DNA of 64,000 nucleotides from Bacillota bacterium (GCA_015059495.1 SVAI01000001.1:923811-987810), one strand, 5' to 3'; counted from the stretch's first letter, positions 46,521 through 56,031 are shown. A program made the numbers and translations. The notes: generated from the sequence alone by a model not told the origin.

Positions 46521-47438
46521 ACTTCTCTTATCATTAATAATCTTCATTTCTTTTTCAGTTATTAAAGTAACATTATTTTCTTTAGCCCAATCAACACAAC
46601 CTCTTAAAACCATAGTTAAAAATACTCTTGGTACTTTAACTAACATAGCACATGCTTCATCACTAAACTTAACTTCAGGATCAATTCTAGATGCAGCATA
46701 TTTAACTGAATCTAATCCTACGCCCTTGTTTTTAGGTATAGGTTCTTTTCTAGGTCTTTTAAATGTTGTATACCAAAAATTCTTCGAATCTCTATAGCCA
46801 TAATCAACAGGCACACTAGGAAAGCCAGATGCACTAACTCCATTGATAATTGCATCATAATATTTTTCTTTTATTAATATGTTATCTATTTTTAATATGA
46901 AATGAGCGCCAAACTTAGATGTAATACCATTAAAATTATGATATGGTCCATTATACTCTTCTTCTACTTTATCATTAAAAGCATTATCTAAACTATCATC
47001 CCAAGTACATTCAAATACTTGATATGCTTCCTTAATAACCTTAGGATATTTACCATTTTTATCTTCTTTAGCTCTTTTACCATCCACTAAAGAAAAAATA
47101 CAATCCTTCATCTTTTCTTCAGTTGTCTCACCTGGAAAACCTAATCTAACTGCTTCTTTAAAATACTTAGGTTTATCAGTAATAAAATTTAAAGCACACT
47201 TCTTAGTTCTAAGTAAATTCTTACATGTATTAGATGAATTTCTACATTCTAAAATCATGGCATAATAATCCTTACCAGCAATATAATATGGAAAACATAA
47301 ACTATAAGATCCTATGTTAGTGTTACCATTTTCATCCAATGTAGATATTTCTATCGTAGGCATTGGTATAAACGAACTTGTTTGATAAAAATTATCTACC
47401 ATTCTAATATTTTTAAAACCATTTATATCTTCTTTCAT
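46506..47438 (-). CDS. Flavin reductase-like domain fused to a PCP_red-like domain
   Basis: The 310-residue protein has two parts. Residues 1-220 resemble FMN-binding split-barrel flavin reductases (NIGSYSLCFPYYI, ILECRNSSNTCKNLL, KKCALNFIT). Residues 255-310 (FSDEACAMLVKVPRVFLTM, VDWAKENNVTLITEKEM) closely resemble the small PCP_red domain first named from protochlorophyllide reductase, which is found in many non-photosynthetic bacteria with unknown function. I infer a redox enzyme. The fusion is recognisable by motif only. AAGGAG precedes the start. It lies between the unknown gene and the hybrid kinase, in its own transcript. Confidence 0.75.
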   Translation of the reverse strand: MKEDINGFKNIRMVDNFYQTSSFIPMPTIEISTLDENGNTNIGSYSLCFPYYIAGKDYYAMILECRNSSNTCKNLLRTKKCALNFITDKPKYFKEAVRLGFPGETTEEKMKDCIFSLVDGKRAKEDKNGKYPKVIKEAYQVFECTWDDSLDNAFNDKVEEEYNGPYHNFNGITSKFGAHFILKIDNILIKEKYYDAIINGVSASGFPSVPVDYGYRDSKNFWYTTFKRPRKEPIPKNKGVGLDSVKYAASRIDPEVKFSDEACAMLVKVPRVFLTMVLRGCVDWAKENNVTLITEKEMKIINDKRSKEKK

Positions 47439-47512
47439 AAACAATTCTCCTTATAATTAGATTATAGCGCTAATAAATATAAATATCTAATAATAATAAA
47501 AAATAAATGTAA

Positions 47513-47539
47513 AGTAAAAGTAAGCACAAAGTGCTTACT
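47513..47539 (-). terminator. Terminator after hybrid kinase B
   Basis: Stem AGTAAGCAC / GTGCTTACT with a 3-base loop overlaps the stop and is followed by TTTTAC on the minus strand. Confidence 0.75.
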
Positions 47540-49361
47540 TAAATATTGCATCTAACTTTTGTTTAATTTGATCTTTACTAAATGGTTTAGCAATATAATC
47601 AACAAATCCTTCTTTTAAGTACTTTTCTTTAGCCCCTGCGATAGCATCTGCAGTTAATGCTATGGTTGGTATTTCAAATGCCTTATTTTCTTTTAGTTTA
47701 GCAAGTGCTGTTTCACCAGACATATTAGGCATCATAATATCCATTAGTATTAAATCATATTCATTACCATTTTTAATCTTTTGTAGACATTGTAAACCAT
47801 CATTACAAGTATCTATTTCAAAATCAAAATCTTGTAATGCTCTTTTTGCAACTTTAATATTTAATTCATTATCATCAACAATTAATACTTTCTTATATCC
47901 ATAATTAACTTCATTATTAGCATTGATATCACTATCAACATTACCTACACTAATAGGTTTACTTAGAGAACTAATCTTTTGTGGTAATTGAACAATAAAT
48001 ATTGAACCCTTACCAAATGATGAATCAACGTTAATCTTTCCACCCATCATCTCAACTAAGCTCTTAGTAATAGCAAGTCCTAAACCTGTACCTTCAGTAG
48101 TAGTATTAAGTTCAATATCCAATCTATCAAACTTATTAAATAATCTTTTAATATCTTCACTCTTAATACCTCTACCAGTATCCCTTACAGCAATTAATAT
48201 ATTAGAATAATGTTTAGTATTAATACATTTAACAGTTAAACTAACTTCACCTTTTTCAGTATATTTAAATGCATTAGATAATAAATTATTTAATATTTGT
48301 TTAAAATGTAATTTATCACCTAATAATTCATATGGTAAATCATCCGCGATATTTTGAACAAAATTAATATCTTTGTCACCAATTCTAGTAGCATTAATAG
48401 TAGCAACACTTTCTATTAATTCTTTTGGATTATAAACTTCATTAACAATTTCCATCTTTTCTGATTCTATCTTGTTAATATCTAAAATGTTACCAACAAT
48501 TTCCAGTAATGTTTGTGATGCTTCCATTATATATGTAGAATCTTCGATAACTTGATTAGGTAATTCATTTTTATATTCTTGTATATCTTCACTAAATCCA
48601 ACTATAGCATTAAGTGGAGTTCTAATCTCATGTGACATGGAAGATAAGAAATCACTTTTAGCTCTATTAGCTTTTTCAGCTTGTTCTTTAGCAATTTCCA
48701 TCTTTTCTAATAACTTAACATCAGGATTTTCAATAGTGTTATACATAACTAAATAACTTAAAGTAAAAATAAATGTTTCAGTTATAACTTCTGGGTAATA
48801 TATTCTTAAAAATAAACCCAAAACAAAAAACACAAATAATATTAAAAATGGTAATAACTTACTTCTTTCATTTTTAAATCTAACAGCGAATAAAGTACAT
48901 AAAGACATAATAGCAAAGAAGTATAGTATAACCTCAACCATTGCTGCATAATAAGCTGGACCATTTAAATCAACTGTTTCACCAACGATAATAGTGTCCA
49001 TTGGTAATGCTAAAATAAATATAACAACAATAGTAGTAATAATATTAATTATCTTATTAAATATATTATGAATCTTCTTATCAAACCTATTTAACTCAAT
49101 AACATATTTAAGTAAAAATAATAACATTAAATCCATCATAATAAGATAAAAAGATTGTAACACCCCAGTTAGATATAAATGTCCAACTAGCATAGCAAAT
49201 AAATATATACCTACTCCAAAAGTAGAATAAACCAAATTTATTACTATAAGTTTTTTATAAATATTAGTTTCAAAGTTTTTAACATTTCCCCTAGTAAAAA
49301 ATAACACAACGAGATATATAGCAAGAACAAGAGATCCACTAGGTAACCATATTCCACTCAT
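47535..49361 (-). CDS. Hybrid sensor histidine kinase B with receiver domain
   Basis: The 608-residue protein has about seven membrane helices (residues 1-205), a short linker, a HisKA domain with the phosphoacceptor in [16 protein letters not shown], an ATPase domain ([38 protein letters not shown]) and a C-terminal receiver with the phosphorylatable Asp in [16 protein letters not shown]. It closely matches the second kinase upstream, notably in the kinase and receiver parts, but the sensor regions differ. No DNA-binding output domain is present. Start 49361 follows AGGAGATG; the track N-terminus is upstream noncoding. It follows the PlsC-like gene B after a terminator and has its own promoter. 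Confidence 0.92.
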   Translation of the reverse strand: MSGIWLPSGSLVLAIYLVVLFFTRGNVKNFETNIYKKLIVINLVYSTFGVGIYLFAMLVGHLYLTGVLQSFYLIMMDLMLLFLLKYVIELNRFDKKIHNIFNKIINIITTIVVIFILALPMDTIIVGETVDLNGPAYYAAMVEVILYFFAIMSLCTLFAVRFKNERSKLLPFLILFVFFVLGLFLRIYYPEVITETFIFTLSYLVMYNTIENPDVKLLEKMEIAKEQAEKANRAKSDFLSSMSHEIRTPLNAIVGFSEDIQEYKNELPNQVIEDSTYIMEASQTLLEIVGNILDINKIESEKMEIVNEVYNPKELIESVATINATRIGDKDINFVQNIADDLPYELLGDKLHFKQILNNLLSNAFKYTEKGEVSLTVKCINTKHYSNILIAVRDTGRGIKSEDIKRLFNKFDRLDIELNTTTEGTGLGLAITKSLVEMMGGKINVDSSFGKGSIFIVQLPQKISSLSKPISVGNVDSDINANNEVNYGYKKVLIVDDNELNIKVAKRALQDFDFEIDTCNDGLQCLQKIKNGNEYDLILMDIMMPNMSGETALAKLKENKAFEIPTIALTADAIAGAKEKYLKEGFVDYIAKPFSKDQIKQKLDAIFK

Positions 49362-49386
49362 ATAGTCATCTCCTATTATACAAACT

Positions 49387-49395
49387 ATTATAACA
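49387..49395 (-). promoter_or_regulatory. Extended -10 promoter of hybrid kinase B
   Basis: Minus strand TGTTATAAT lies 26 bases before the ATG, just after the terminator of the preceding gene. Confidence 0.4.
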
Positions 49396-49421
49396 AAAAA
49401 AAGGTCTTTATTAAAGACCTT
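49393..49421 (-). terminator. Terminator after PlsC-like gene B
   Basis: Stem AAGGTCTTT / AAAGACCTT with a 3-base loop, then eight T residues on the minus strand. Confidence 0.8.
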
Positions 49422-50391
49422 TTCTAACCAATTTAAAAACATTTTCTGGCGCATTCTTATCATAATATCTAGTATTTTTAATAACATCTATAGTATAACC
49501 ATTTTCAGATTCTCTCATGATATCATTAATAAATGCTAATTCATTTTCTTCAGGAGTTCCCATTTCTGCTCTTGAATTAACTTTATCATCATCAAATACT
49601 ATTTCTCCTACTAAAGCACACATTTTTTCTCTTAACTCTTTTGTAATATCTTTAGTATCACTTAAAGTAGCACCTTCTATATCCATTTCACTACCAATAT
49701 TAACAATATACTTTTTATTATCTCTGACTATTCCTATAGGAACAATAAAACCATTTCCGTTAATAGCTATTCTTGCTGCACCATCAAACATTGGTTGTAC
49801 TATTCTTGGTGTAATATTCCATGCACCCTCTGTAAATATTAATATTTTATCTTTATTTAATACTCTCTTAGTACATGTATCTTCACCTATAAATCTATCC
49901 TTTTTATATTCATCATATAATGCTTGTTCTTTTAACGATAATTCTTCGTTATTTCTTTTCTTATCAAATATATCTGCTATTTGATATCCAGTATCTAAAC
50001 AAATTCTACCTTGAATATTATCTAAAAAGAATCCTTCAAAATTTCTATAAGTTTCTTCTGGATCACCCATTACAAAATATACTTGCTCATTTATAGCTTC
50101 CATAGCAGATTCAATATCATATCTACCAACATGAGTTGAAGCATAAACAACACCTTTAGACTTATCCATAAATCTATTATCATCAAATACAACTAGTTTT
50201 CTACCAGATGTAATTCTATCTATTTTAAGTATTAACTTAGTTAAAAAGTAAATTTTTTTCTTAATTTCACTTGTTTTTAAAGGTTTATTATTATCATATT
50301 CAAAAGAACGTAATTGTCTATAATACGCTGATAATTCATCTAATGATAATTTTTTAAGTTCACTTAACTTTTTATAATCAAAATCTACCAT
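49411..50391 (-). CDS. PlsC-like acyltransferase domain protein B
   Basis: The 326-residue soluble-looking protein has an acyltransferase motif set: [13 protein letters not shown] (HX4D form), a middle [12 protein letters not shown] and [11 protein letters not shown] (an EGT-like glutamate motif). It is a distant paralog of the protein at 52316-53251, matching in motif positions and in [16 protein letters not shown] starts. It may transfer acyl groups to a lysophospholipid or another hydroxyl, as a peripheral membrane enzyme, but it lacks the usual N-terminal membrane helix. AGAGGGG precedes the ATG. Its promoter shares a 20-base sequence with gene 45593. Confidence 0.75.
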   Translation of the reverse strand: MVDFDYKKLSELKKLSLDELSAYYRQLRSFEYDNNKPLKTSEIKKKIYFLTKLILKIDRITSGRKLVVFDDNRFMDKSKGVVYASTHVGRYDIESAMEAINEQVYFVMGDPEETYRNFEGFFLDNIQGRICLDTGYQIADIFDKKRNNEELSLKEQALYDEYKKDRFIGEDTCTKRVLNKDKILIFTEGAWNITPRIVQPMFDGAARIAINGNGFIVPIGIVRDNKKYIVNIGSEMDIEGATLSDTKDITKELREKMCALVGEIVFDDDKVNSRAEMGTPEENELAFINDIMRESENGYTIDVIKNTRYYDKNAPENVFKLVRKGL

Positions 50392-50417
50392 ATAAACCCC
50401 TCTTTTTTAATGACTAA

Positions 50418-50446
50418 ATTATAGCACATTATTACATTTATGTCAA
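50418..50446 (-). promoter_or_regulatory. Consensus promoter of PlsC-like gene B
   Basis: Minus strand TTGACA and TATAAT are 17 bases apart with TGC before the -10. The -35 lies in the shared 20-base sequence TATGTCAAATTTGATACACA (plus strand, 50439-50458). Confidence 0.75.
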
Positions 50447-50460
50447 ATTTGATACACATA

Positions 50461-50490
50461 TTAAAAGGTAAACATATTCTGTTTACCTAA
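50461..50490 (-). terminator. Terminator after hybrid kinase A
   Basis: Stem AGGTAAAC / GTTTACCT with a 7-base loop and TTTTAAT on the minus strand. Confidence 0.65.
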
Positions 50491-52303
50491 ATATAGCATC
50501 TAATTTTTGTTTAATTTGATCTTTACTAAATGGTTTAGCAATATAATCTATAAAACCTTCTTTTAAGTACTTTTCTTTAGCTCCAGCAATAGCATCTGCA
50601 GTTAGAGCAATAGTTGGTATTTCAAACGCTTCATTTTCTTTTAGTTTAGCAAGTGCTGTTTCACCAGACATATTAGGCATCATTATATCCATTAATATCA
50701 AATCATATTCATTACCATTTTTAATCTTTTGTAAACACTGTAATCCATCATAACAAGTATCTATTTCAAAATTAAAATCTTGTAATGCTCTTTTTGCAAC
50801 TTTAATATTTAATTCATTATCATCTACAATTAATATTTTCTTATATCCATAATTAGCATCATTATCTTTTTTAGCATCCTTAACTGGGACTTCTTCTTTA
50901 TTCATATTTTTAATTCTTTGAGGTAATTGAACAATAAATATTGATCCTTTACCAAAATTAGATTCAACATTAATCTTTCCACCTAACATTTCAACCAAAC
51001 TCTTAGTAATAGCTAGTCCAAGACCAGTTCCTTCTGTAGTAGTATTAAGTTCAATATCTAATCTTTCAAATTTAGTAAATAATTTATTAATATCTTTAGC
51101 TTTAATACCTTTACCAGTATCTCTAACAGCAAATAACAAATTACATACACTAGAAGTATTAACACACTTAACAGTTAAAATAACTTCACCACTAGGTGTA
51201 TATTTAAATGCATTAGATAACAAATTATTTAATATTTGTTTAACGTGTAATTTATCACCATATAATTCATATGGTAAATCTTCAGCAATATCAGTAATAA
51301 AATTAATATTTTTACTTCCTATTCTAGTAGCATTAATAGTAGCTAAACTATCAATTAATTCTTTAGGATTATATACTTCATTAACAATTTCCATCTTTTC
51401 TGATTCTATCTTGTTAATATCTAATATGTTACCAACAATTTCAAGTAGTGTTTGAGAAGCTTCCATTATATATGTTGCATCCTCTTGTACAATTGGATCT
51501 AGTCCATCTTTTCTAGATTGAATATCCTCACTAAAACCTACAATAGCGTTAAGTGGCGTTCTAATCTCATGTGACATAGAAGATAAGAAATCACTCTTAG
51601 CTCTATTAGCTTGTTCAGCTTGATTTTTAGCAACTTCCATCATAGTTACTAACTTAACATCTGGATTTTCAATAGTAAAATACATAATCAAATCTATATA
51701 TACTAATATAGCAGGTATAACAATAATTGTAGGAGAAACACTTCTTAAATATATTGCTAATACCATAAATATAATTAATATTCCATATGGAACATATTTT
51801 TTAAATTCTAATTTTTTTAAATTTAATGCCATCATAACAACTATATTTATAAAATAAACTATTGCTACAGCAAAAGTAAAATTAGTAGCAATACCATCAA
51901 CACCTATTAAACCATTTTCGTTAATTATATTAATTGGTAAACAAAATTCTACAATAATAAATAGTAAATCTATATAAGAACAAATAGTACAAGCTTTTTT
52001 AAACTTTTTTTCATCCTTATATGTAATATAAAACATATATAGAAATAGCAAAGTAGGCCATAAAATATAGTAAATCATATCAACCTTATTAGTTAACTTT
52101 AAAAAATCATAAGGTATTTCTTTTAAATTCATATATCCAAATGATACTTCAAGCATAACTATTAAAATATCAATTAAACTACATATAAGCATTATTCCAT
52201 ATAACTTAGTTTCGTAAGATTCAATTTTTTTCTTACAAAAGAATACAATTAGTAAAAGAATAATACACAAAAAACCACTTATTGAAAAATATTGATTTGG
52301 CAC
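50483..52303 (-). CDS. Hybrid sensor histidine kinase A with receiver domain, GTG start
   Basis: The 606-residue protein begins at GTG (52303), five to six bases after AGGGGTGA. It has seven or so membrane helices, HisKA ([20 protein letters not shown]), ATPase ([47 protein letters not shown]) and a receiver almost identical to kinase B ([20 protein letters not shown]). The sensor domain differs from kinase B in sequence but keeps the same helix count and the shared ENPDVKL linker. It is encoded 12 bases after the PlsC-like gene A, so the two form an operon. Confidence 0.92.
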   Translation of the reverse strand: MPNQYFSISGFLCIILLLIVFFCKKKIESYETKLYGIMLICSLIDILIVMLEVSFGYMNLKEIPYDFLKLTNKVDMIYYILWPTLLFLYMFYITYKDEKKFKKACTICSYIDLLFIIVEFCLPINIINENGLIGVDGIATNFTFAVAIVYFINIVVMMALNLKKLEFKKYVPYGILIIFMVLAIYLRSVSPTIIVIPAILVYIDLIMYFTIENPDVKLVTMMEVAKNQAEQANRAKSDFLSSMSHEIRTPLNAIVGFSEDIQSRKDGLDPIVQEDATYIMEASQTLLEIVGNILDINKIESEKMEIVNEVYNPKELIDSLATINATRIGSKNINFITDIAEDLPYELYGDKLHVKQILNNLLSNAFKYTPSGEVILTVKCVNTSSVCNLLFAVRDTGKGIKAKDINKLFTKFERLDIELNTTTEGTGLGLAITKSLVEMLGGKINVESNFGKGSIFIVQLPQRIKNMNKEEVPVKDAKKDNDANYGYKKILIVDDNELNIKVAKRALQDFNFEIDTCYDGLQCLQKIKNGNEYDLILMDIMMPNMSGETALAKLKENEAFEIPTIALTADAIAGAKEKYLKEGFIDYIAKPFSKDQIKQKLDAIFR

Positions 52304-52315
52304 AATTTTTCACCC

Positions 52316-53251
52316 CTACCTTTTTGGTGTAACACCAGGAACAAATTGATTATTTTCATTCAAAGTATATTCATTTTCAACTCTACCATTTTTATCTTTA
52401 AGTAAAAATTGACTTTCATAAGCTGAATCATACTCAAAAGAAGGATCGCCAAATTTTTTTAAATATGTGTGATTTAAATAAATATCCTTATTAACATCAT
52501 CTAAAGATTCTTTTTTAATACCTAATCCATTCCAAAGCTCTGAACGCATTTCTTCAAGAGTACTTTGTACTAGTTTAGTCTTAGCTGCTACTTCGTCTAG
52601 ATTAACCATAATAGGTTTTCCAAACTTAACAATGCATTGACTATATAATTCTTTTTCTTTATCTACAACATCAGGAACTTCAACATACTCAAATATAGTA
52701 GGTATGATAGGACAACCAGACAAAGCAGCAACATATGCTGCACCATATTTAACTGGTTGCATTACTTTTGTTGGATGAATATTCCAAGTTGATTCTCCAC
52801 AAATAACAACATCTACACCCATATATAAATTTTTTACCATTTGTATAGTACCAGCAGTACATGATTCTTTATTATTTCTATCCATCAATGTTAGACCACT
52901 AAGTTCAAATTCCTTTTGTGTAAAATAAGTCAAGCAATCACTAGCAGCTATTGGAGATACTCTTCTATTATTTTGTCCAAAAGCTTCTTGTATTGTAAAA
53001 AAATCATGAGAGTTAGAATGATTAATCACAAATATTGCAGGTTGATCTTTAGGTAAATTATTTTCTCCTTCAATAGTAAAATCATAATTTCTTAAAGCAG
53101 GAGATACCATTGATAGAACTTTATTAATCATTACATGAGATTTAACTTTACTCTTAACTGAATTAGTATATTCCATAACTTCTTGACAGTATTTTTTTTG
53201 TTCTTCAAGTGATAATTTATCTAATTCTTTAACAGGTTTCAATTCAAACAT
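52316..53251 (-). CDS. PlsC-like acyltransferase domain protein A
   Basis: The 311 residues hold NHSNSHDFFTIQEAF (HX4D), the CGESTWNIHPTKVMQPV glutamate motif and KYGAAYVAALSGCP(IIPTIF), all typical of the LPLAT/PlsC superfamily. No membrane helix is present. GAGGAG lies before the ATG. It is the first gene of a two-gene unit with kinase A. Compared with protein B, both have the TWNI/AWNI segment after the Glu. Substrate unknown; it might remodel lipids in response to the kinase. Confidence 0.8.
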   Translation of the reverse strand: MFELKPVKELDKLSLEEQKKYCQEVMEYTNSVKSKVKSHVMINKVLSMVSPALRNYDFTIEGENNLPKDQPAIFVINHSNSHDFFTIQEAFGQNNRRVSPIAASDCLTYFTQKEFELSGLTLMDRNNKESCTAGTIQMVKNLYMGVDVVICGESTWNIHPTKVMQPVKYGAAYVAALSGCPIIPTIFEYVEVPDVVDKEKELYSQCIVKFGKPIMVNLDEVAAKTKLVQSTLEEMRSELWNGLGIKKESLDDVNKDIYLNHTYLKKFGDPSFEYDSAYESQFLLKDKNGRVENEYTLNENNQFVPGVTPKR

Positions 53252-53319
53252 AAAAAACTCCTCGATTCTTACTACTCTACTATATATAAAATACCATTTT
53301 AAAGCAGTTTTATCAATAA

Positions 53320-53345
53320 AAAAAAGAATAAATCACTTTATTCTT
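53320..53345 (-). terminator. Terminator after the ATP-grasp gene
   Basis: Stem AAGAATAAA / TTTATTCTT with loop TCAC overlaps the stop and is followed by TTTTTTTT on the minus strand. Confidence 0.8.
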
Positions 53346-54346
53346 TTTAATATTTCATCAAATTTAGGCTTTAATCCTTCTTTATCTTCAGATAAGTGTA
53401 CCTTAGATTGGTATAAATCATATCCAGGTAATTCATTACCTTCAATTAATAAAGGACCATCCTCAGATATAGCAACATCAAATCCAATATATCTAATTTG
53501 TGGTATTACCTTAGCAGCTTCTTTAACCATCTTAATTGCTTCATCACAATCAGGTATTTTAAATCCTACTATCTTTTCTTTAGTATAAGGATGTATATCA
53601 TATACTTGACCTTCTCTATCAACAGCTTTCTTTTCTATTACACCATCTTCATTAAAGAAAGTATACATACCACCACTATGGAAATTATCTACTGGATTAA
53701 TACCATTACCAAATCTAATACATCTAAGCATTATATGAATATCTTTACCATCGTTAATAGTAACAATTCTAAGAGTATTAACGGAATTAGAACTTAATTT
53801 ATTCATAGTCTTATGTTGTTTAACACATTCCTCTACTAAAGTTCTTTTAGTTTCAATTAATTCTTTATATAACTTGTTAATATCTAAAGATTTATCCACA
53901 ACTAATTTAGATATTCCATGTCCACCAGTTTCATCCACAGGTTTAATAATAACAGTCTTATTTCTCTTTAAGAAATCTTTAAATTCCTCAACGCTACTTC
54001 TAGTTAAATCAATATAATCTCTTTTAATATATTTCTTAAAAGTATCATTAAATAATACTTTATCTCTAAAATATTTATAATATTCTCTATCATTTAATCT
54101 TCTAATATAATTAGTATTAATACCTCTAGTTATATATGTACTTCTTTGTTTCTTATTTAAATCTTCAAAATAAAATAAGAAATAATCAGTATATCCAGCC
54201 ATATATTTATATGAACAATATAGCATATCAAAGAATATTATTATTCTAGATTTACCACTTCTCTTATGAACTTTACCAACTGTTCTAAACATAGCTTTAT
54301 AGTCCATACCTAATAATCTTTTAAATATATATTTTATTTTTTTCAT
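53333..54346 (-). CDS. ATP-grasp protein, sugar-transfer-associated type
   Basis: The 337-residue protein resembles the ATP-grasp proteins found with sugar-transfer and exopolysaccharide genes: IIKPVDETGGHGISKL (ATP lysine and glycine loop), TLVEECVKQH, VNTLRIVTIND, FDVAISEDGPLLIEGNELPG (metal-binding Glu/Asn). It has a basic N-terminus and no membrane segment. It would ligate a carboxylate to an amine or thiol, target unknown. GAGGTAG precedes the ATG. Its promoter lies in a palindrome shared with the divergent small-membrane-protein gene. Confidence 0.85.
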   Translation of the reverse strand: MKKIKYIFKRLLGMDYKAMFRTVGKVHKRSGKSRIIIFFDMLYCSYKYMAGYTDYFLFYFEDLNKKQRSTYITRGINTNYIRRLNDREYYKYFRDKVLFNDTFKKYIKRDYIDLTRSSVEEFKDFLKRNKTVIIKPVDETGGHGISKLVVDKSLDINKLYKELIETKRTLVEECVKQHKTMNKLSSNSVNTLRIVTINDGKDIHIMLRCIRFGNGINPVDNFHSGGMYTFFNEDGVIEKKAVDREGQVYDIHPYTKEKIVGFKIPDCDEAIKMVKEAAKVIPQIRYIGFDVAISEDGPLLIEGNELPGYDLYQSKVHLSEDKEGLKPKFDEILKRIK

Positions 54347-54365
54347 AATACTACCTCACATAAAT

Positions 54366-54393
54366 ACTATATCACAATTAATTATGATATAAT
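54366..54393. promoter_or_regulatory. 28-base palindrome with back-to-back extended -10 elements
   Basis: The sequence ACTATATCACAATT next to AATTATGATATAAT is an inverted repeat matching at 12 of 14 positions. It contains TGATATAAT on the plus strand (for 54419) and TGATATAGT on the minus strand (for the ATP-grasp gene). Confidence 0.5.
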
Positions 54394-54418
54394 AGCATTA
54401 TTAAGTAGGAGGACATAT

Positions 54419-54739
54419 ATGAAAAAATACTTATATGATTACATCAATAAAATAGATGAAATAATTAATAATAAAAAAGTAAATAAAGATATAATAGATA
54501 ATCATTTAATTAAAATAGGATTCTTTCAACATGAAAGACTAATCCATCTATTAGTAACTTTAAGTTATGCTTTTCTATTTCTAATATTCTTTGCCTTAGG
54601 TTATTTACATTATTTATTCTTTATACCTACTGCGTTAATACTAATATTATTAATATGTTATATTATTCATTATTTTCATTTAGAAAATGGTGTACAATAT
54701 CTATATAAACAATATGATAAATTAAAAGAGTTAACTTAA
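54419..54739 (+). CDS. Small membrane protein
   Basis: The 106-residue protein has a charged N-terminal helix (residues 1-35, Lys/Asp/Asn-rich) and two central membrane segments (LVTLSYAFLFLIFFALGYL and LFFIPTALILILLICYIIHY), then a short charged tail. AGGAGG precedes the ATG. I do not recognise the family. A perfect terminator follows, its stem overlapping the last codons. Confidence 0.65.
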   Translation: MKKYLYDYINKIDEIINNKKVNKDIIDNHLIKIGFFQHERLIHLLVTLSYAFLFLIFFALGYLHYLFFIPTALILILLICYIIHYFHLENGVQYLYKQYDKLKELT

Positions 54740-54758
54740 TAAGAGTTAACTCTTTTTT
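54725..54758 (+). terminator. Terminator of the small membrane protein gene
   Basis: Twelve-bp stem AAAGAGTTAACT / AGTTAACTCTTT, followed by TTTTTTT on the plus strand; the stop codon lies in the loop. Confidence 0.85.
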
Positions 54759-54792
54759 TATATATAATGTAATCAAGATGGAGGTTAATAAA

Positions 54793-54831
54793 ATGAACTT
54801 AAAAGAATTAAAAAGCACTAACAATTGTTAG
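54793..54831 (+). CDS. Possible 12-residue mini-ORF
   Basis: ATG at 54793 is eight bases after GGAGG and opens a frame MNLKELKSTNNC ending inside a terminator stem. It could be a tiny peptide, a decayed gene start or chance. An in-frame ATG 15 bases upstream also exists. Confidence 0.2.
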   Translation: MNLKELKSTNNC

Positions 54832-54838
54832 TGTTTTA
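54811..54838. terminator. Bidirectional terminator with CACTAAC stem
   Basis: CACTAACAATTGTTAGTG is a palindrome with A and T runs on both sides; it serves gene 54840-55256 on the minus strand. Confidence 0.8.
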
Positions 54839-54839
54839 T

Positions 54840-55256
54840 TTATTGATGTCTTTCTGAAGTATATCTTGTTTCAAAAATTAAAGCATAGTCTAAATCACTT
54901 TTGAATTTATTTAAATAAGTAGTATAACGATTTAAATCAACAGAATCAGTTCCAAGTAATCTTAAATCACGTTCCATTGACGCAATATTAACATTGTCAA
55001 TTAATAATCTTTTAGCCATAAATGAGTTTTGAATTTGATTAAATAATTTTGCGTCCTCTTCTTCACTATCTCTATATGATAAACCTAATGCACCAATATA
55101 ACCTAGGGTTTCATCAACTTCAGCAATTGGATCTAATGTAATAGCCTTTCTTGCAAGTCTATCAATATCATCTAAATTAAAGCTTTCTACATGCTTATCA
55201 CAATATGTTTCATCAATTTCATTTCCATATACTAAATCTAAAAAAATACGTTTCAT
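54840..55256 (-). CDS. Hypothetical protein
   Basis: The 138-residue soluble, acidic protein starts MKRIFLDLVYGNEIDETYCD and ends LIFETRYTSERHQ. No family is recognised. GAAAAAGGGG precedes the ATG and a TTGACT-17-TATAAT promoter lies upstream. It is probably monocistronic. Confidence 0.6.
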   Translation of the reverse strand: MKRIFLDLVYGNEIDETYCDKHVESFNLDDIDRLARKAITLDPIAEVDETLGYIGALGLSYRDSEEEDAKLFNQIQNSFMAKRLLIDNVNIASMERDLRLLGTDSVDLNRYTTYLNKFKSDLDYALIFETRYTSERHQ

Positions 55257-55288
55257 AACAAAATCCCCTTTTTCATAAGATGGTTGAT

Positions 55289-55317
55289 ATTATAACAAAC
55301 AAATAGCGAAAAGTCAA
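55289..55317 (-). promoter_or_regulatory. Promoter of gene 54840-55256
   Basis: Minus strand TTGACT and TATAAT are 17 bases apart with a TG extension (TGTTATAAT). Confidence 0.6.
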
Positions 55318-55340
55318 ATTAACACTATAACAAAAATATA

Positions 55341-55349
55341 TGCTATACT
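55341..55349 (+). promoter_or_regulatory. Extended -10 promoter of the ICMT-like gene
   Basis: TGCTATACT lies 17 bases before the ATG; -35 unclear. Confidence 0.4.
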
Positions 55350-55365
55350 ATCATTAGGTGATAAT

Positions 55366-56031
55366 ATGAAACTATTTATAAAAGCTATAACAAAATTTAT
55401 TGCAGGTGTAATTCTTGTTGGAGCACTTCTCTTTATTCCAGCTGGAACATTTAATTATTGGAATGCATGGTTATTTATGGAATTACTATTTATACCAATG
55501 TTTATAGCAGGTATAATATTAATGTTTAAAAATCCAATGCTACTAAAAAGTAGATTAGATGTTAATGAAAAAGAAAAGGAACAAAAACAAGTAATAATCT
55601 ATAGTGGATTAATGTTCCTATCAGGATTCATAGTAGCAGGTCTAAACTATAGATATTCATGGATTAATATATCTAATATTACTGTTATAATATCTTCAAT
55701 TTTATTTGTTATATCTTATATTTTATATGCTGAAGTATTAAGAGAAAATACTTATCTATCAAGAACAATAAAAGTACAAGATAATCAAACAGTAGTAGAT
55801 ACTGGATTATATTCTATAGTAAGACATCCAATGTATTCAATAACACTATTATTATTTTTAACAATACCTCTAATTTTAGGATCAATAATTTCATTTATTA
55901 TATTCCTAACTTATCCATTTATTATTATCAAAAGAATTAAAAATGAAGAAAAAGTACTAGAGAAAGATCTTAAAGGATATAAAGAATATAAAAAGAAAGT
56001 TAAATATAAATTAATACCATTTATATATTGA
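55366..56031 (+). CDS. Isoprenylcysteine carboxyl methyltransferase-like membrane protein
   Basis: The 221-residue protein has five to six membrane segments and the ICMT/PEMT family signature VDTGLYSIVRHPMYS, the SAM-binding region, followed by a Glu/Arg-rich KNEEKVLEKDLKGYKEYKK end. Many bacterial members are of unknown function and methylate lipids or isoprenoids. AGGTGAT precedes the ATG. The next gene starts 48 bases later with its own ribosome binding site. Confidence 0.85.
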   Translation: MKLFIKAITKFIAGVILVGALLFIPAGTFNYWNAWLFMELLFIPMFIAGIILMFKNPMLLKSRLDVNEKEKEQKQVIIYSGLMFLSGFIVAGLNYRYSWINISNITVIISSILFVISYILYAEVLRENTYLSRTIKVQDNQTVVDTGLYSIVRHPMYSITLLLFLTIPLILGSIISFIIFLTYPFIIIKRIKNEEKVLEKDLKGYKEYKKKVKYKLIPFIY

